Of a DNA stretch of 64,000 nt, positions 37,427 to 46,556 are shown piece after piece (positions within the stretch are counted from its first letter, which is position 1; each line of letters begins with the position of its first letter). Under the pieces are notes generated by a model, which was given only the letters and a program-made list of their open reading frames with translations, ran no database searches and was not told the DNA's origin. A program made the translations under genes and the position numbers. Source of the DNA: Pseudonocardia sulfidoxydans NBRC 16205 (GTDB lineage: Bacteria > Actinomycetota > Actinomycetes > Mycobacteriales > Pseudonocardiaceae); assembly GCF_007989085.1 (NCBI RefSeq), contig NZ_BJVJ01000014.1, forward strand, positions 34,237 through 98,236, written 5' to 3'.

Positions 37427-38806
37427 TCAGGACGAGGGCTTGAACTTCGCCAGGAGCCGGGACGCGACGGACGGGCGGTCCGACGTGTCGCCCGCCGAGG
37501 CGACCGGATGGCCGTGCCGCGGGTTCACCGCGTTGACCAGCAGCGGAGACGGCTCCACAGGTGCCCGCAGCGACCGCACGGCCGCCGTGATCACCGCCAG
37601 CAGCGGGACCGCCAGGAGCGCACCCGCGATCCCCGAGATGACGACACCCGCCGCCACCGCGAGGACCACCGCGAGCGGGTGCAGCGACACCGCCCGGCCG
37701 AGCAGCAGCGGCTGCAGCACGTGCCCCTCCAGCTGCTGCACCGCGATGACGACTCCCAGCACGATCAGCGCCGGGATGATCCCGTTGGCCACCAGCGCGA
37801 TCAGCACCGCGATCACGCCGGTGACGACCGCACCGACCGTCGGGATGAAGGCGCCCAGGAACACCAGCGCCGCCAGGGGGATGACCAGCGGGACCCCCAC
37901 GGCCCACAGGCCGATGCCGATGCCGACGGCGTCGACGACCGCGACCAGCACCGTGGCGCGGGTGTATCCGACGAGCGACGCGAACGCCCGACGGCCGGCG
38001 ACGTCGACCCGCTCGCGACGGGCCCGCGGCGTGGACTTGAGCAGGAAACGCCAGATCCGGGGACCGTCGTAGAGGAAGAAGATCAGCGAGAACAGTGCGA
38101 GGGCGAGGCCCGCGGCGATCTCGGTGACGGTCAGCGCGGTGGTCAGGGCCCCGGACGTCAGGGTGTCGACGTTGTTGCGGATGGCCTGCTCGATCTGTCC
38201 GGGCAGGTTGTCGAACTGCGAGGTCGGGATGCGCAGCGGCGGGCCGGCGAGGAGCTGCTGGATGGACTGGAAGCTCGCGCTCAGCTGTTTCTGCAGGTCG
38301 GCGAAGCCCGCGATGAACGTGTTGATGACGAACGACAGCAGCCCGCCGAGCAGCGCGACGCCGCCGATGAGGACGAGGAAGGTCGCGGGGCCGCGTGGGA
38401 CCTTGCGGGCGACGAGCCAGTGCACGACCGGGGAGAGCAGGGCCGCGAGCAGGATCGCGATGGCCACGGGGACGACGACGATCCGCAGCTCGATGATCAG
38501 GAAGACGAGCAGGCCGAACGCCGCGGCGATGACGAGTACGCGGGCGCACACCTCGGAGGTCACGCGCAGGGGCGTGGGGACGAGGTCGGTGCCTCGCGGG
38601 CCGGTCGCGCGGTTCGGGGCCGGCGCTGCGGCCTCCGGCCGGGCGCGTTCGGTGTCGACGGGCGGTGTCCCGGGCGGTGTTCCGGTCGGCTCGCCGTCGG
38701 CCGCGGCGGCGTCGTCCGGGGAGCCGTCACCGGTGTCCCGCCCGCCGGTGTCCGGCTGCGGGTTCGCGAGACCGTCGGGTCCGGTCCGCGCCTCGTCGTC
38801 ACTCAT
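37427..38806 (-). CDS. AI-2E family transporter
   Basis: 459 aa. An acidic/Pro-rich N-terminus (to about 70) precedes seven to eight membrane helices with the UPF0118/AI-2E features: LSPVVHWLVARKVPRGPATF, a large amphipathic loop, ALFSLIFFLYDGPRIWRFL, and GAFIPTVGAVVTGV. Family members export autoinducer-2 or act as Na+/H+ antiporters; the cargo here is unknown. Start ATG at 38806. Confidence 0.88.
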   Translation of the reverse strand: MSDDEARTGPDGLANPQPDTGGRDTGDGSPDDAAAADGEPTGTPPGTPPVDTERARPEAAAPAPNRATGPRGTDLVPTPLRVTSEVCARVLVIAAAFGLLVFLIIELRIVVVPVAIAILLAALLSPVVHWLVARKVPRGPATFLVLIGGVALLGGLLSFVINTFIAGFADLQKQLSASFQSIQQLLAGPPLRIPTSQFDNLPGQIEQAIRNNVDTLTSGALTTALTVTEIAAGLALALFSLIFFLYDGPRIWRFLLKSTPRARRERVDVAGRRAFASLVGYTRATVLVAVVDAVGIGIGLWAVGVPLVIPLAALVFLGAFIPTVGAVVTGVIAVLIALVANGIIPALIVLGVVIAVQQLEGHVLQPLLLGRAVSLHPLAVVLAVAAGVVISGIAGALLAVPLLAVITAAVRSLRAPVEPSPLLVNAVNPRHGHPVASAGDTSDRPSVASRLLAKFKPSS

Positions 38807-39656
38807 GGCGCGACCGTATCGCCGGGCCGCGCGTGGTGACGGGTCGAGAGTTCCGGGACGCCGTCGCGGGTGTTCGCGCGGGCGCGTGCGGGACGAGAGG
38901 GCCGGTCGCGGGAACCGGGTACGGCATCGCCCGCGACGCTGCGCCGGTCGGGACTCCCGGTCGCCGCACCGGAGCAGCGATGTCCACCGGTCGGGGACCC
39001 AGAGCCGAATTACACCCGTGTAGTTGACGTCTGTTCGAGATGGCGATGGTCCATTGGTGGCCTCACTGGTAACTATCAGTGAAACCAGACATTCCAGGAA
39101 CGGGGCAGCGGAGGCGCTCCCGCATCGCGAACCGTAGGCCCCCTGGCGGTGGGAGTGGAGCCGCGACACGCCGGGGTGCAGGACTGAGAACCGGCGCGAT
39201 CCCGGGCCTGACGTGCACAGTTCCTGTCTGCCGGCGGCCGGTGTCGAACGGGGCGGGCCGGCCCGCGCCGCCGGGTTCCTCCGCTGGTCCGGGTTCTGTC
39301 CAGGGGCTCGGCACGCGGGCTGCGCGTGTCGACGCAGCACCCCTCGGTGATCGATGCAGGCGGCGTCGACGCGTCTCGCGAACAGTGTTCGCGGATCTGA
39401 CGACTGACGTGCGGTGCCGAACTGATCGCCCTCGGCAGCACTGGGTTACTCGACAGGGTGTGATCATCGTGGCTGCGCCACTCTAACGAGCGAAATCGGC
39501 CCGAAAGCCTGTAACGGCGGCTCCGCGCCCGTTTCCACGGGCGTGTGTCCCCGTTGTGGGTGGCAGAGTGCGCCGAACGGCCCCACCCGCCGCGTCTGGT
39601 CGGACGGACGAGCCATGTGGTGCACATCGCAGGGGAAGTGGACATCGGAGGTGGGC
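38807..39656. other. 850-bp region without a convincing gene
   Basis: Open frames here have scrambled, Arg/Pro-rich products and overlap each other on both strands, so none is accepted. An A+T-richer patch at about 39010-39090 holds an inverted repeat TCACTG-N8-CAGTGA (39063-39082) nested with CTGGT/ACCAG. It may be the divergent promoter for the AI-2E gene or a now-lost gene. Confidence 0.45.
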
Positions 39657-40097
39657 GTGACGGATCAGGTGAGAGGCGTCGGGGCGGTCGTCGCACGGCG
39701 CCGGGTGATGCTCGGGGTGGACGACAGCGGTCCGTTCCCGGGACGTCATGCCAGCCGGACCGAGATCGCGGCGGAGACGCCGATCTTCCACTCGCTCACC
39801 GCGGGCGGCTGGCGCAGCCGGCAGCAGGAACCCGCCGCCGAGCGCCGGGCCCGCCGCAGCCGCCGCACCCGCGAGGCCGACCCGCTGAGCGAGTTCCGTC
39901 GTGACCCGCTGACCGCGCCCATCCCGGCGCAGGCCTACACGGCGAGCGCCCCGTCCGTGCCCCGTTCGGGCCGGCACAGCTCCCACTCGCTGCCCGACGA
40001 GCTCAGCGAGCGGCGCGCCGAGCGTCGCCGCCAGGACGGCGGCCGCCACAGCCGCTACGAGGCGGCCATGCGCGCGGGTGTGGCAATGGGCTGGTGA
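39657..40097 (+). CDS. conserved hypothetical protein
   Basis: 146 aa, highly charged and Arg/Ser-rich. No domain was recognised. The N-terminal part VRGVGAVVARRRVMLGVDDS and AAETPIFHSL look structured; the rest (about 60-135) is low-complexity. The C-terminus is R-H-S-R-Y-E-A-A-M-R-A-G-V-A-M-G-W. The GTG at 39657 has CGGAGG upstream and was preferred over the longer frame. Likely a small actinobacterial lineage-specific protein. Confidence 0.6.
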   Translation: MTDQVRGVGAVVARRRVMLGVDDSGPFPGRHASRTEIAAETPIFHSLTAGGWRSRQQEPAAERRARRSRRTREADPLSEFRRDPLTAPIPAQAYTASAPSVPRSGRHSSHSLPDELSERRAERRRQDGGRHSRYEAAMRAGVAMGW

Positions 40098-40102
40098 ATG
40101 TG

Positions 40103-40150
40103 CCCCTCCGGGACGGCTGATCGGGTAGGGCCGATCTGCCACCGGAGGGG
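40103..40150. terminator. hairpin between the hypothetical gene and the amidohydrolase
   Basis: CCCCTCCGG (40103-40111) pairs with CCGGAGGGG (40142-40150), enclosing an inner GATCGG/CCGATC stem. It lies just after the hypothetical gene's stop and before the convergent amidohydrolase end. Confidence 0.6.
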
Positions 40151-40270
40151 ACGGTGATCTGCTGGGGAGCGGGTCGCCTGCACGACGCGGGCCGGGCGCC
40201 CGTGCCGACCGGAGGGGAGACCCGGTCGACACGGCCCCGGCCTTCGCGGCGTCCTGCGACGCCGTGGCGG

Positions 40271-41590
40271 TCAGACCCTGGCGAGCAGCCGCCGGGCCAC
40301 CGCTCGCGCGTCCGCCAGTGCCGAGGCGGCGTCCACCCGTGTCGGCTCCCCGGCGTCGAGGACCTGCTCGCCCGCCACCCACACGTCACGCACCGCGCGG
40401 GCGCCCCCGGCCCACACCAGGTTGGACAGCAGCTGCGCGTCGTCGTCGGGATCGACGAACGCCGGGTCCTGCAGGTCGACGTGCACGAGATCGGCCCACG
40501 CGCCGGTCGCCAACCTCCCGATGTCCGTGCGTCCCAGGGCGGCCGCACCGTCGCGCGTCGCCAGCAGCAGCAGGTCGGCGGCCGTCAGCGCCGCCGCGTC
40601 GCCCGTACCGAGCCGGGCCAGCAGCCCCGCGAGCCGCGCCTGGTGCCAGAGGTCGAGATCGTCGCCGGACGCGGGGCCGTCGGTACCCAGGCCCACCCGC
40701 GCACCGGCCGCCCGCAACGCCGGGACCCGCGCGATCCCCGCCGCGAGCTTGCCGTTGGACCCCGGGCAGTGCGCGACACCGGCGCCGCGGCGGCCGAGCA
40801 GGGCGACGTCGTCGTCGGAGAGCTGGACGGAGTGCGCGGCGAGCAACCGGCCCGCGAGCAGCCCCGACGACTCCAGCAGCGCCGGCACCGACCCGAACTC
40901 CTCACGGACGTGCGCGTCCTCCTGCGCCGACTCGGCGACATGGATGTGCACGAGCGCATCCCGGTGCGCCGCGTGCTCGGCGATCGAGGACAACGCGGCG
41001 GCGGGCAGCGTGTACGCGGCGTGCGGGCCGTAGCCGAGCTCGATCCGCTCGGCCGGACCCGACCGCAGGCCGTGGGCGTCGATCCGCGCCGACACCTCGT
41101 CGCGCATCTGCTCCCACGTGCCGAGCCGGTCCCAGCCCGGCGCGGCGATGATCCCCGGGGTCACGACGGCCCGCGCCCCGACCGCCAGCACCGCGTCGAC
41201 GACGGCGTCGGTGAAGAAGTACATCTCCGTGCTGGTGGTGCAGCCGGTGCGCAGCAGCTCGATCCCGCCCGCGACCATCCCGGCGCGGACGTCGTCACCG
41301 TCGAGCAACGCCTCCGCCGGCCACATGACGCCGACGAGCCACTCCATCAACGGCAGGTCGCCACCCATGCCGCGCAGCACCGTCATCGGGGTGTGGCAGT
41401 GGGTGTTGACGAGCCCCGGCAGCAGCAGCCCGGGCAGTGCCCGTACCGGTGCGTCGGACGGCGGGGCCTGCGCCCGCGGACCCACCCAGGCGAGGCGCCC
41501 GTCGTCGGAGACGTCGACGACGGCGTCGCGCACCACCGAGCACTCCGCGTCGCAGGTCAGCGCGACCGGCGCCGTGAAGCGGACGGTCAC
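40271..41590 (-). CDS. amidohydrolase (adenosine/guanine deaminase-like, MtaD/TrzN group)
   Basis: 439 aa metal-dependent hydrolase. Zinc ligands appear as NTHCHTPM, HIHVAESAQE, AHSVQ and GTDGPAS. LLLPGLVNTHCHT is typical of the 5-methylthioadenosine/S-adenosylhomocysteine deaminase and s-triazine hydrolase group. It deaminates or dechlorinates a purine-like or heterocyclic substrate; which one cannot be told. Its GTG start overlaps the stop of the NYN gene (GTGA). Confidence 0.85.
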   Translation of the reverse strand: MTVRFTAPVALTCDAECSVVRDAVVDVSDDGRLAWVGPRAQAPPSDAPVRALPGLLLPGLVNTHCHTPMTVLRGMGGDLPLMEWLVGVMWPAEALLDGDDVRAGMVAGGIELLRTGCTTSTEMYFFTDAVVDAVLAVGARAVVTPGIIAAPGWDRLGTWEQMRDEVSARIDAHGLRSGPAERIELGYGPHAAYTLPAAALSSIAEHAAHRDALVHIHVAESAQEDAHVREEFGSVPALLESSGLLAGRLLAAHSVQLSDDDVALLGRRGAGVAHCPGSNGKLAAGIARVPALRAAGARVGLGTDGPASGDDLDLWHQARLAGLLARLGTGDAAALTAADLLLLATRDGAAALGRTDIGRLATGAWADLVHVDLQDPAFVDPDDDAQLLSNLVWAGGARAVRDVWVAGEQVLDAGEPTRVDAASALADARAVARRLLARV

Positions 41591-42210
41591 CGTCGCGGAT
41601 CGAGCAGCGACCGCAGCGACCGGAACGGGGGCAGCCAGGCGCCGCCGTCGGGCAGCGTGTCGAGGGTCATGCGCGGCAACGGCTCGCGGAACACGCCGTC
41701 GATGTCCTCGAGGTCGACGAACTCGATGACCTCGGACTGCAGCGCGAACGTCGCGTACTCGCGGAAGCCGATGACGGTGACGCCGGCACCTTTGGCGACG
41801 AGCTCCTCGAGCGGCTCGCGGAACGCGCGGCCGTCGCCCGACGCGACGACGACGTGCTGCAGCACGCCCTCGTCGGCGCGCAAAGCGATGTGGCGCAGCA
41901 TGTCCTCGTCGACATCGGAGTCCTCGCTGGTCTTCGGTTTGGCGAAGACGGCGAAACCGACGTTGCGCAGCGCCTCGACCCACGGCCGCACGACCTCTGT
42001 GCTGCCCGGGACGACGTTGGTGAAGACGGTGGCCTCGGCGGTCGCCTCCGGGCCCGCGAGGTCGAGCAGCCAGCGGCCGACCGCGTCGAACCGAGGCCGG
42101 AAGGTGGAGGTCGGACGCGCACCGAGCAGCGAGCCGAGGCTCATGTCCATGTTCGGCGCGTCCCAGACCAGCAGCACCCGAGGTGGCGGCGACCCGCCGG
42201 ACTCACTCAT
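41587..42210 (-). CDS. NYN domain protein (putative RNase, LabA/DUF88-like)
   Basis: 207 aa. The PIN-like NYN fold is shown by VLLVWDAPNMDM (first acidic strand), a middle DVDEDMLRHI, and VVVASGDGRAFREPLEELVAKG with the third acidic site, followed by VTVIGF. Such proteins are metal-dependent RNases or RNA-binding proteins. It is translationally coupled to the amidohydrolase, an unusual pairing. Confidence 0.85.
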   Translation of the reverse strand: MSESGGSPPPRVLLVWDAPNMDMSLGSLLGARPTSTFRPRFDAVGRWLLDLAGPEATAEATVFTNVVPGSTEVVRPWVEALRNVGFAVFAKPKTSEDSDVDEDMLRHIALRADEGVLQHVVVASGDGRAFREPLEELVAKGAGVTVIGFREYATFALQSEVIEFVDLEDIDGVFREPLPRMTLDTLPDGGAWLPPFRSLRSLLDPRR

Positions 42211-42269
42211 GGCCCGACCCTATCCGTGACCGGCGACGACCCGGGGTGTGTGCCCGCCCAACGGACCTC

Positions 42270-42309
42270 GTGAGTGGCGATAGTCGCTATAGCGACTATC
42301 GCCACTCAC
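42270..42309. repeat. perfect 40-bp palindrome over a stop codon
   Basis: The left arm GTGAGTGGCGATAGTCGCTA is followed with no loop by its exact reverse complement. It spans the last codons and TAG of the iron ABC ATPase gene (minus strand) and 60 bp of spacer before the NYN gene begins at 42210. It may end the iron-transport transcript or form a cruciform. Confidence 0.9.
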
Positions 42310-43315
42310 AGGGTTCGGTGGGCAGGACGTGGACGGTGCCGGTGACCGCCGCCGTCGTCGGATCGCCGGGCCGCGGCGACGGATCGGACGCCGGGACGCG
42401 GGCCGTCGCCGCGCTGCCGTCGGGCAGCAGGAGCCGCACGATCCGGGTGTGGCCGTGGAACTCGACCCCCGTGACCTGCGCGGACACCCCGCCCTCCCCC
42501 AGCGCGACCTGCTCGGGACGCACCACCGCGGTGACGGCGCCCGTCAGCCCGGTCCCGTGACGGACCTTGCCCAACGGTGTGGACGCGAGCGTTCCGTCGC
42601 TCTCCCCCGGGAGCAGGGTCGCGTCGCCGACGAACCGCGCGAGCCACTCCGTCACCGGGGCGGCGTAGAGGCGACCGGGGGCGTCGTCCTGGACGATCCG
42701 GCCCTCGTGCAGGACGGCGACGCGGTCGGACACCGACAGCGCTTCGTCCTGGTCGTGGGTGATGAGGACCGCGGCGGTCCCGGCCGTGCGCAGGGTGGCG
42801 ACGACGTCGGCGCGGACGGTGGCGCGCAGCCCGGCGTCGAGGTTGGCGAAAGGCTCGTCGAGCAGGACGACGGCGGGCTCGGGGGCGAGCGCCCGGGCCA
42901 GGGCGACGCGTTGGCGTTGCCCGCCGGAGAGCTCGTGGGGCATCCGGTCGGCGAGCCCGTCCAGACCCAGACGCGCCAGGAGGTCGGCGACACGGCGAGG
43001 CCGTTCGGACCGGTGCAGCCCGTACCCGACGTTGCGCGCCACCGTGAGGTGCCCGAAGAGCGCCCCCTCCTGCGGGACGAGCCCGATGCCGCGGTGCTGC
43101 GGCGCGACCCGGGTGACGTCGCGTCCGCGCAGCGCGACGCTGCCGGCCGTGGCGGGGTGCAGCCCGGCGACGGCGCGCAGCAACGTCGTCTTCCCGCTGC
43201 CGCTCACCCCGAGCACGCTGACTAACTCGCCGCCGCGGACGTCGAGGTCGACCTCGTGCAGGACCGGAGTGCGGTAGCCGGCGGAGAGCCCGCGCACCTG
43301 CAGCGCGGCGGTCAC
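42296..43315 (-). CDS. iron(III) ABC transporter ATP-binding protein (FbpC-like)
   Basis: 339 aa. Walker A GVSGSGKTT, signature LSGGQRQRVALARAL, Walker B VVLLDEPFANLD and the H-loop ITHDQDEAL are all intact. A C-terminal TOBE-type regulatory domain (about 250-339) matches the Fe/spermidine/molybdate group. It energises the two-domain permease upstream, whose stop its GTG start overlaps. It is the last gene of the operon; the final codons lie inside the 40-bp palindrome. Confidence 0.9.
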   Translation of the reverse strand: MTAALQVRGLSAGYRTPVLHEVDLDVRGGELVSVLGVSGSGKTTLLRAVAGLHPATAGSVALRGRDVTRVAPQHRGIGLVPQEGALFGHLTVARNVGYGLHRSERPRRVADLLARLGLDGLADRMPHELSGGQRQRVALARALAPEPAVVLLDEPFANLDAGLRATVRADVVATLRTAGTAAVLITHDQDEALSVSDRVAVLHEGRIVQDDAPGRLYAAPVTEWLARFVGDATLLPGESDGTLASTPLGKVRHGTGLTGAVTAVVRPEQVALGEGGVSAQVTGVEFHGHTRIVRLLLPDGSAATARVPASDPSPRPGDPTTAAVTGTVHVLPTEPCEWR

Positions 43316-44838
43316 CGGCGACCCCGCTCGGACAGGAACCACGCGGGGACGCTCGCGGCGAGGACGAGCAGCAGGGCCGCGGGGGCCGCGGCGCCGTAGG
43401 TGCCCAGCGACGTGTGCTGCCACAGGTCCGTCGCCAGGGTGTCGATTCCGATGGGGCGCAACATGAGGGTGGCCGGGAGCTCCTTCATCGTCGTGACCGC
43501 CACGAGCAGCCCGCCCGCGGCGATGCCCGGCCAGGCCTGGCGGCCCGTCACCGCGAACCAGGTGCCGAGCGCGGAGCGGCCGAGGGTGCGGGAGACCTCC
43601 TCGACCGACGTCGGGACACGCTCCACCGCGGCCCGGGTCGCGCCGATCGCCTTGGGCAGGAACAGGACCGCGTACGCGAACACCAGCACGGGCGCGCTCT
43701 GGTAGAGCCCGGGCACCAGCCCGAGCGACAGGAAGACCAGCGACAACCCGACGACGATCCCGGGCAGCCCGTGCCCGAGGTAGGCCGCCGACTCGACGAC
43801 GCCGACCGCCCGTCCGCGGTACCGGGCGGCGAGCACCCCGACCGGCACGGCGAGCACGACGACGAGGGCGGCCGCGGCGGCGCCGAGCGCGAGGGTGGTG
43901 ACGGTGCTGCGGGCCAGGTCGGCCCAGTCCGGGGTGGTGCCGGCGCGCACGATGCGACCCGCCAGCACGCCCAGCGGGAGCAGCAACGACAGCGCGGCGA
44001 CGGCCGCGAGGCCCGTCGCCACCAGCGCTGTCGCCCAGGGACGGAGCGTGACGGGGACGGAGCGCCGGGTGGCGACGACCGCGCGCCCTGCGGAGGTGCG
44101 CCGCCGGACCCGACGTTCGGCCAGCACCAGCGCGAGCGCCAGGACCGTCAGCAGCAGGGCGAGGACGGCGGCGGTCACACGATCCAGGGAACCGGTGTAG
44201 GACGAGTGGATCGCCCAGGTGAAGGCGGGGAAGCGCAACAGCGCGGGCGCGCCGAAGTCGGACAGCGTGTAGAGCGCGACGAGCAGCGACCCCGCCAGCG
44301 CCGCCGGCAGGACCTGCGGCAACGTGACCGTCGTGAACGCGGCGACCGGGCCGCGGCCCAGCGTGCGCGCGACGTCCTCGGGACCGGCGTCGGCGAGCCG
44401 CAGCGCCGCCAGCACCGGGATCGTCACGTACGGGGTGCAGGCCAGGACCATCACGCCGACCAGCGGCCAGAACCCGTTGATTCCCGGCCACGCGGCCAGC
44501 CACGCGAACGCCGTGATGTACGACGGCATCGCCAGCGGCAGCGACGCCAGCACCCACCACGCCCGGGGCGCGGGCAGCCGCACCCGGGTCGCCGCGACCG
44601 CGGTGGCGACGCCCAGCACCAGGCAGCCCAGGCACACCACCACGACCAGCAGCACCGTGTTGGCGGCGAGCTCCCACGTCCGCGCCCGGGTCAGGACGTC
44701 GACGACGCGGTCGCCGCCGGCCTGGCCCGCCCGCACGACGAGGTAGACCAACGGGAGAGCGGCGAGCGCGGCAACCGCCGCGCCCGCCGCGAGCAGCGGC
44801 CCGGGAGTGCCGGACCGCGAGCGAGACCGGATGCTCAG
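43312..44838 (-). CDS. iron(III) ABC transporter permease (FbpB/SfuB-like), CTG start
   Basis: 508 aa, twelve membrane helices in two fused permease halves. Each half has an EAA-type loop: PEDVARTLGRGPVAAFTTVTLP and SVEEVSRTLGRSALGTWFAV (each ending before the Pro/Gly turn). The frame is open to the preceding gene. The only start with a good ribosome site (AGGAAGG, 6 nt) is CTG at 44838, forming a CTGA overlap with the binding-protein stop. A TTG at 44751 would delete the first helix. It passes Fe3+ delivered by the lipoprotein. Confidence 0.85.
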   Translation of the reverse strand: MSIRSRSRSGTPGPLLAAGAAVAALAALPLVYLVVRAGQAGGDRVVDVLTRARTWELAANTVLLVVVVCLGCLVLGVATAVAATRVRLPAPRAWWVLASLPLAMPSYITAFAWLAAWPGINGFWPLVGVMVLACTPYVTIPVLAALRLADAGPEDVARTLGRGPVAAFTTVTLPQVLPAALAGSLLVALYTLSDFGAPALLRFPAFTWAIHSSYTGSLDRVTAAVLALLLTVLALALVLAERRVRRRTSAGRAVVATRRSVPVTLRPWATALVATGLAAVAALSLLLPLGVLAGRIVRAGTTPDWADLARSTVTTLALGAAAAALVVVLAVPVGVLAARYRGRAVGVVESAAYLGHGLPGIVVGLSLVFLSLGLVPGLYQSAPVLVFAYAVLFLPKAIGATRAAVERVPTSVEEVSRTLGRSALGTWFAVTGRQAWPGIAAGGLLVAVTTMKELPATLMLRPIGIDTLATDLWQHTSLGTYGAAAPAALLLVLAASVPAWFLSERGRR

Positions 44839-45872
44839 ACCAGGCCTTCCTGGGTGAGCATGGCGACCGTCTCCTGCACCGACGACAGCGTCGCGAGGTC
44901 GATGTCCGGGCCGCCGAGGCGCTCCAGCGGCGGCACGGCCTTCGGCGCCCCGGTACCCGCGACCAGCGGGTACTCGGCCGTCTCCGCCGCGAAGTACGTC
45001 TGTGCCTGCGGCGACACCAGGAACTTCACGAACTCCGCGGCCTCCGGCGACTGCGCCGCCCCGGTGAGGATGCCCGCGCCCGTCACGTTGACCAGGGCGC
45101 TGACCGAACCCGGGTCGCCGAACTTGAGCTGCGCGCGCAGCGTCGTCGGGTCGGTCTCCGACCGGGCCCAGTAGTAGTGGTTGATCAGGCCGAGTCCGGC
45201 GGTGCCGGCGTTCACGGCCTCGAGGATCGCGCCGTTGTTGCGGTGGATCTGCACCTCGTTGGCCTTGAGGCCCTTCACCCAGTTGCGGGCGGCTTCCTCA
45301 CCGGCGCTGACCCGCAGCGCGGTGACGTGGGCCTGGAAGGAGGCGTTGGTCGGTGCGATCGCGACCTTGCCCTTCCACTGCGGCTCGACCAGCTTCGTGA
45401 TGTCACCGGGGACCTGGTCGGCGGAGTAGGTCTGGCTGTCGTAGGCGACGACGCGGGCGCGCCCGGTCAGCCCGACCCACGACCCGTCCTTCGACGTGTA
45501 CGCGGCCGGGACGACGGAGGTGACGTCGGCGGGGAGGGTGGTGAGCCGGTTCGCGGCGGCGACCGCACCCAGGGCGCCCGACTCCTGGGAGAGGAAGACC
45601 TGCGCCGGGGTGCGGTCGCCCTCCTCGAGCAGCTGCGCGGCCATCTCGGTGGTCGACCCGTACCGGGTCTCGACCGTGATCCCCGACGCCTGCTCGAACT
45701 GTTCGATCAGCGGCCCGACCAGCGCTTCCTCACGGCCCGAGTACACGACCAGCGTCCGGTCGCCGGAGGCCGCGGTGGTCGCGGGCGTGGAGGCGCCGCC
45801 GCAGGCCGAGAGGGCCAGCGCCGCGGTGAGAGCGCCGGCCAGCAGGCCGAACCGTCGCCGTGGTGAGGACAT
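44835..45872 (-). CDS. iron(III) ABC transporter substrate-binding lipoprotein
   Basis: 345 aa. The lipobox is LSACGG after a short hydrophobic signal. The body is a periplasmic-binding fold of the ferric type (TLVVYSGREEALVGPLIEQF; LGLINHYYWARSE contains the paired tyrosines that chelate Fe3+). It is the first gene of a three-gene uptake operon and has an IdeR/DtxR box 45 bp before its start. High-affinity iron uptake under limitation is strongly implied. Confidence 0.92.
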   Translation of the reverse strand: MSSPRRRFGLLAGALTAALALSACGGASTPATTAASGDRTLVVYSGREEALVGPLIEQFEQASGITVETRYGSTTEMAAQLLEEGDRTPAQVFLSQESGALGAVAAANRLTTLPADVTSVVPAAYTSKDGSWVGLTGRARVVAYDSQTYSADQVPGDITKLVEPQWKGKVAIAPTNASFQAHVTALRVSAGEEAARNWVKGLKANEVQIHRNNGAILEAVNAGTAGLGLINHYYWARSETDPTTLRAQLKFGDPGSVSALVNVTGAGILTGAAQSPEAAEFVKFLVSPQAQTYFAAETAEYPLVAGTGAPKAVPPLERLGGPDIDLATLSSVQETVAMLTQEGLV

Positions 45873-45916
45873 CGCAGTGACACCTGATCCTTCGCGGATG
45901 GTTGAGGGGAAAAGGA

Positions 45917-45935
45917 TTAGGTGAGGCTAAACTTC
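45917..45935. promoter_or_regulatory. IdeR/DtxR iron box between divergent genes
   Basis: TTAGGTGAGGCTAAACTTC fits the 19-bp consensus TWAGGTWAGSCTWACCTWA at about 15 positions, including the whole central part. It lies 45 bp before the binding-protein gene and ends 5 bp before the response-regulator ATG. Iron-dependent repression of both directions is inferred. Confidence 0.8.
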
Positions 45936-45939
45936 TGGT

Positions 45940-46554
45940 ATGTCCGAGTCGTCCCCCCAAAATTCGGGGGGACGCACGTCCGTCTTCGTCCTCGACGACC
46001 ACCGCGTCTTCACCGACATGCTGTCGCTGACCCTCGGGATGCAGCCCGACCTGTGCTGCGTCGCCGTCGCCCACACCCTCGCCGACGCCGCCCGCGTCGC
46101 CGCCACCACCGCGTTCGACGTCGCGATCGTCGACCGTCAGCTCCCCGACGGCGACGGACTCACCTTCCTGCCCTGGCTGCGGACGCTGCGCCCGCTCGTC
46201 CGCGCCGTCGTCCTCACCGCGCACCCCCGCGCCGACGCCGCCGAACAGGCCTTCGCCGAGGGCGCCGTCGCGTTCCTGCCCAAGGACGGGTCGCTGCACG
46301 AGATCCTCGACGCCGTCCGCGGCGGCGCACCCGCCCCCGTCCACCCCCACCTCACCGCGCGCGAGAAACAGGTGCTCGACGCACTCGCCCGCGGCCTCGA
46401 CGCCCACCGCATCGCCGCCGAACTCGGCATCTCCCTGCACACCACCCGCGACCACATCAAGGTCCTGCTCGGCAAGCTCGACGCCCACACCCAGCTCGAA
46501 GCCGTCGTCGTCGCCCACCGGCTCGGCGTCGTCGCGCTCCCCGGCCCCCACTGA
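45940..46554 (+). CDS. LuxR-type response regulator
   Basis: 204 aa. The receiver domain has its acidic pocket near VLDDHR, phosphorylatable Asp in AIVDRQLPDGDG, Thr in LTAHP and Lys in FLPKDG. The C-terminal helix-turn-helix is LTAREKQVLDALARGLDAHR and following. Only 5 nt separate the IdeR box from the ATG, so the mRNA may be leaderless or the box lies on the promoter core. It is followed 3 bp later by its kinase. Confidence 0.9.
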   Translation: MSESSPQNSGGRTSVFVLDDHRVFTDMLSLTLGMQPDLCCVAVAHTLADAARVAATTAFDVAIVDRQLPDGDGLTFLPWLRTLRPLVRAVVLTAHPRADAAEQAFAEGAVAFLPKDGSLHEILDAVRGGAPAPVHPHLTAREKQVLDALARGLDAHRIAAELGISLHTTRDHIKVLLGKLDAHTQLEAVVVAHRLGVVALPGPH

Positions 46555-46556
46555 CC

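Noticed and set aside
39079..39486. A 135-aa plus-strand gene in the 850-bp spacer
   Set aside because: Low-complexity product, overlaps antisense frames of equal quality, and no ribosome site.
43312..44751. TTG at 44751 as the permease start
   Set aside because: It removes the first transmembrane helix and has no ribosome site; the CTG at 44838 fits coupling and spacing better.
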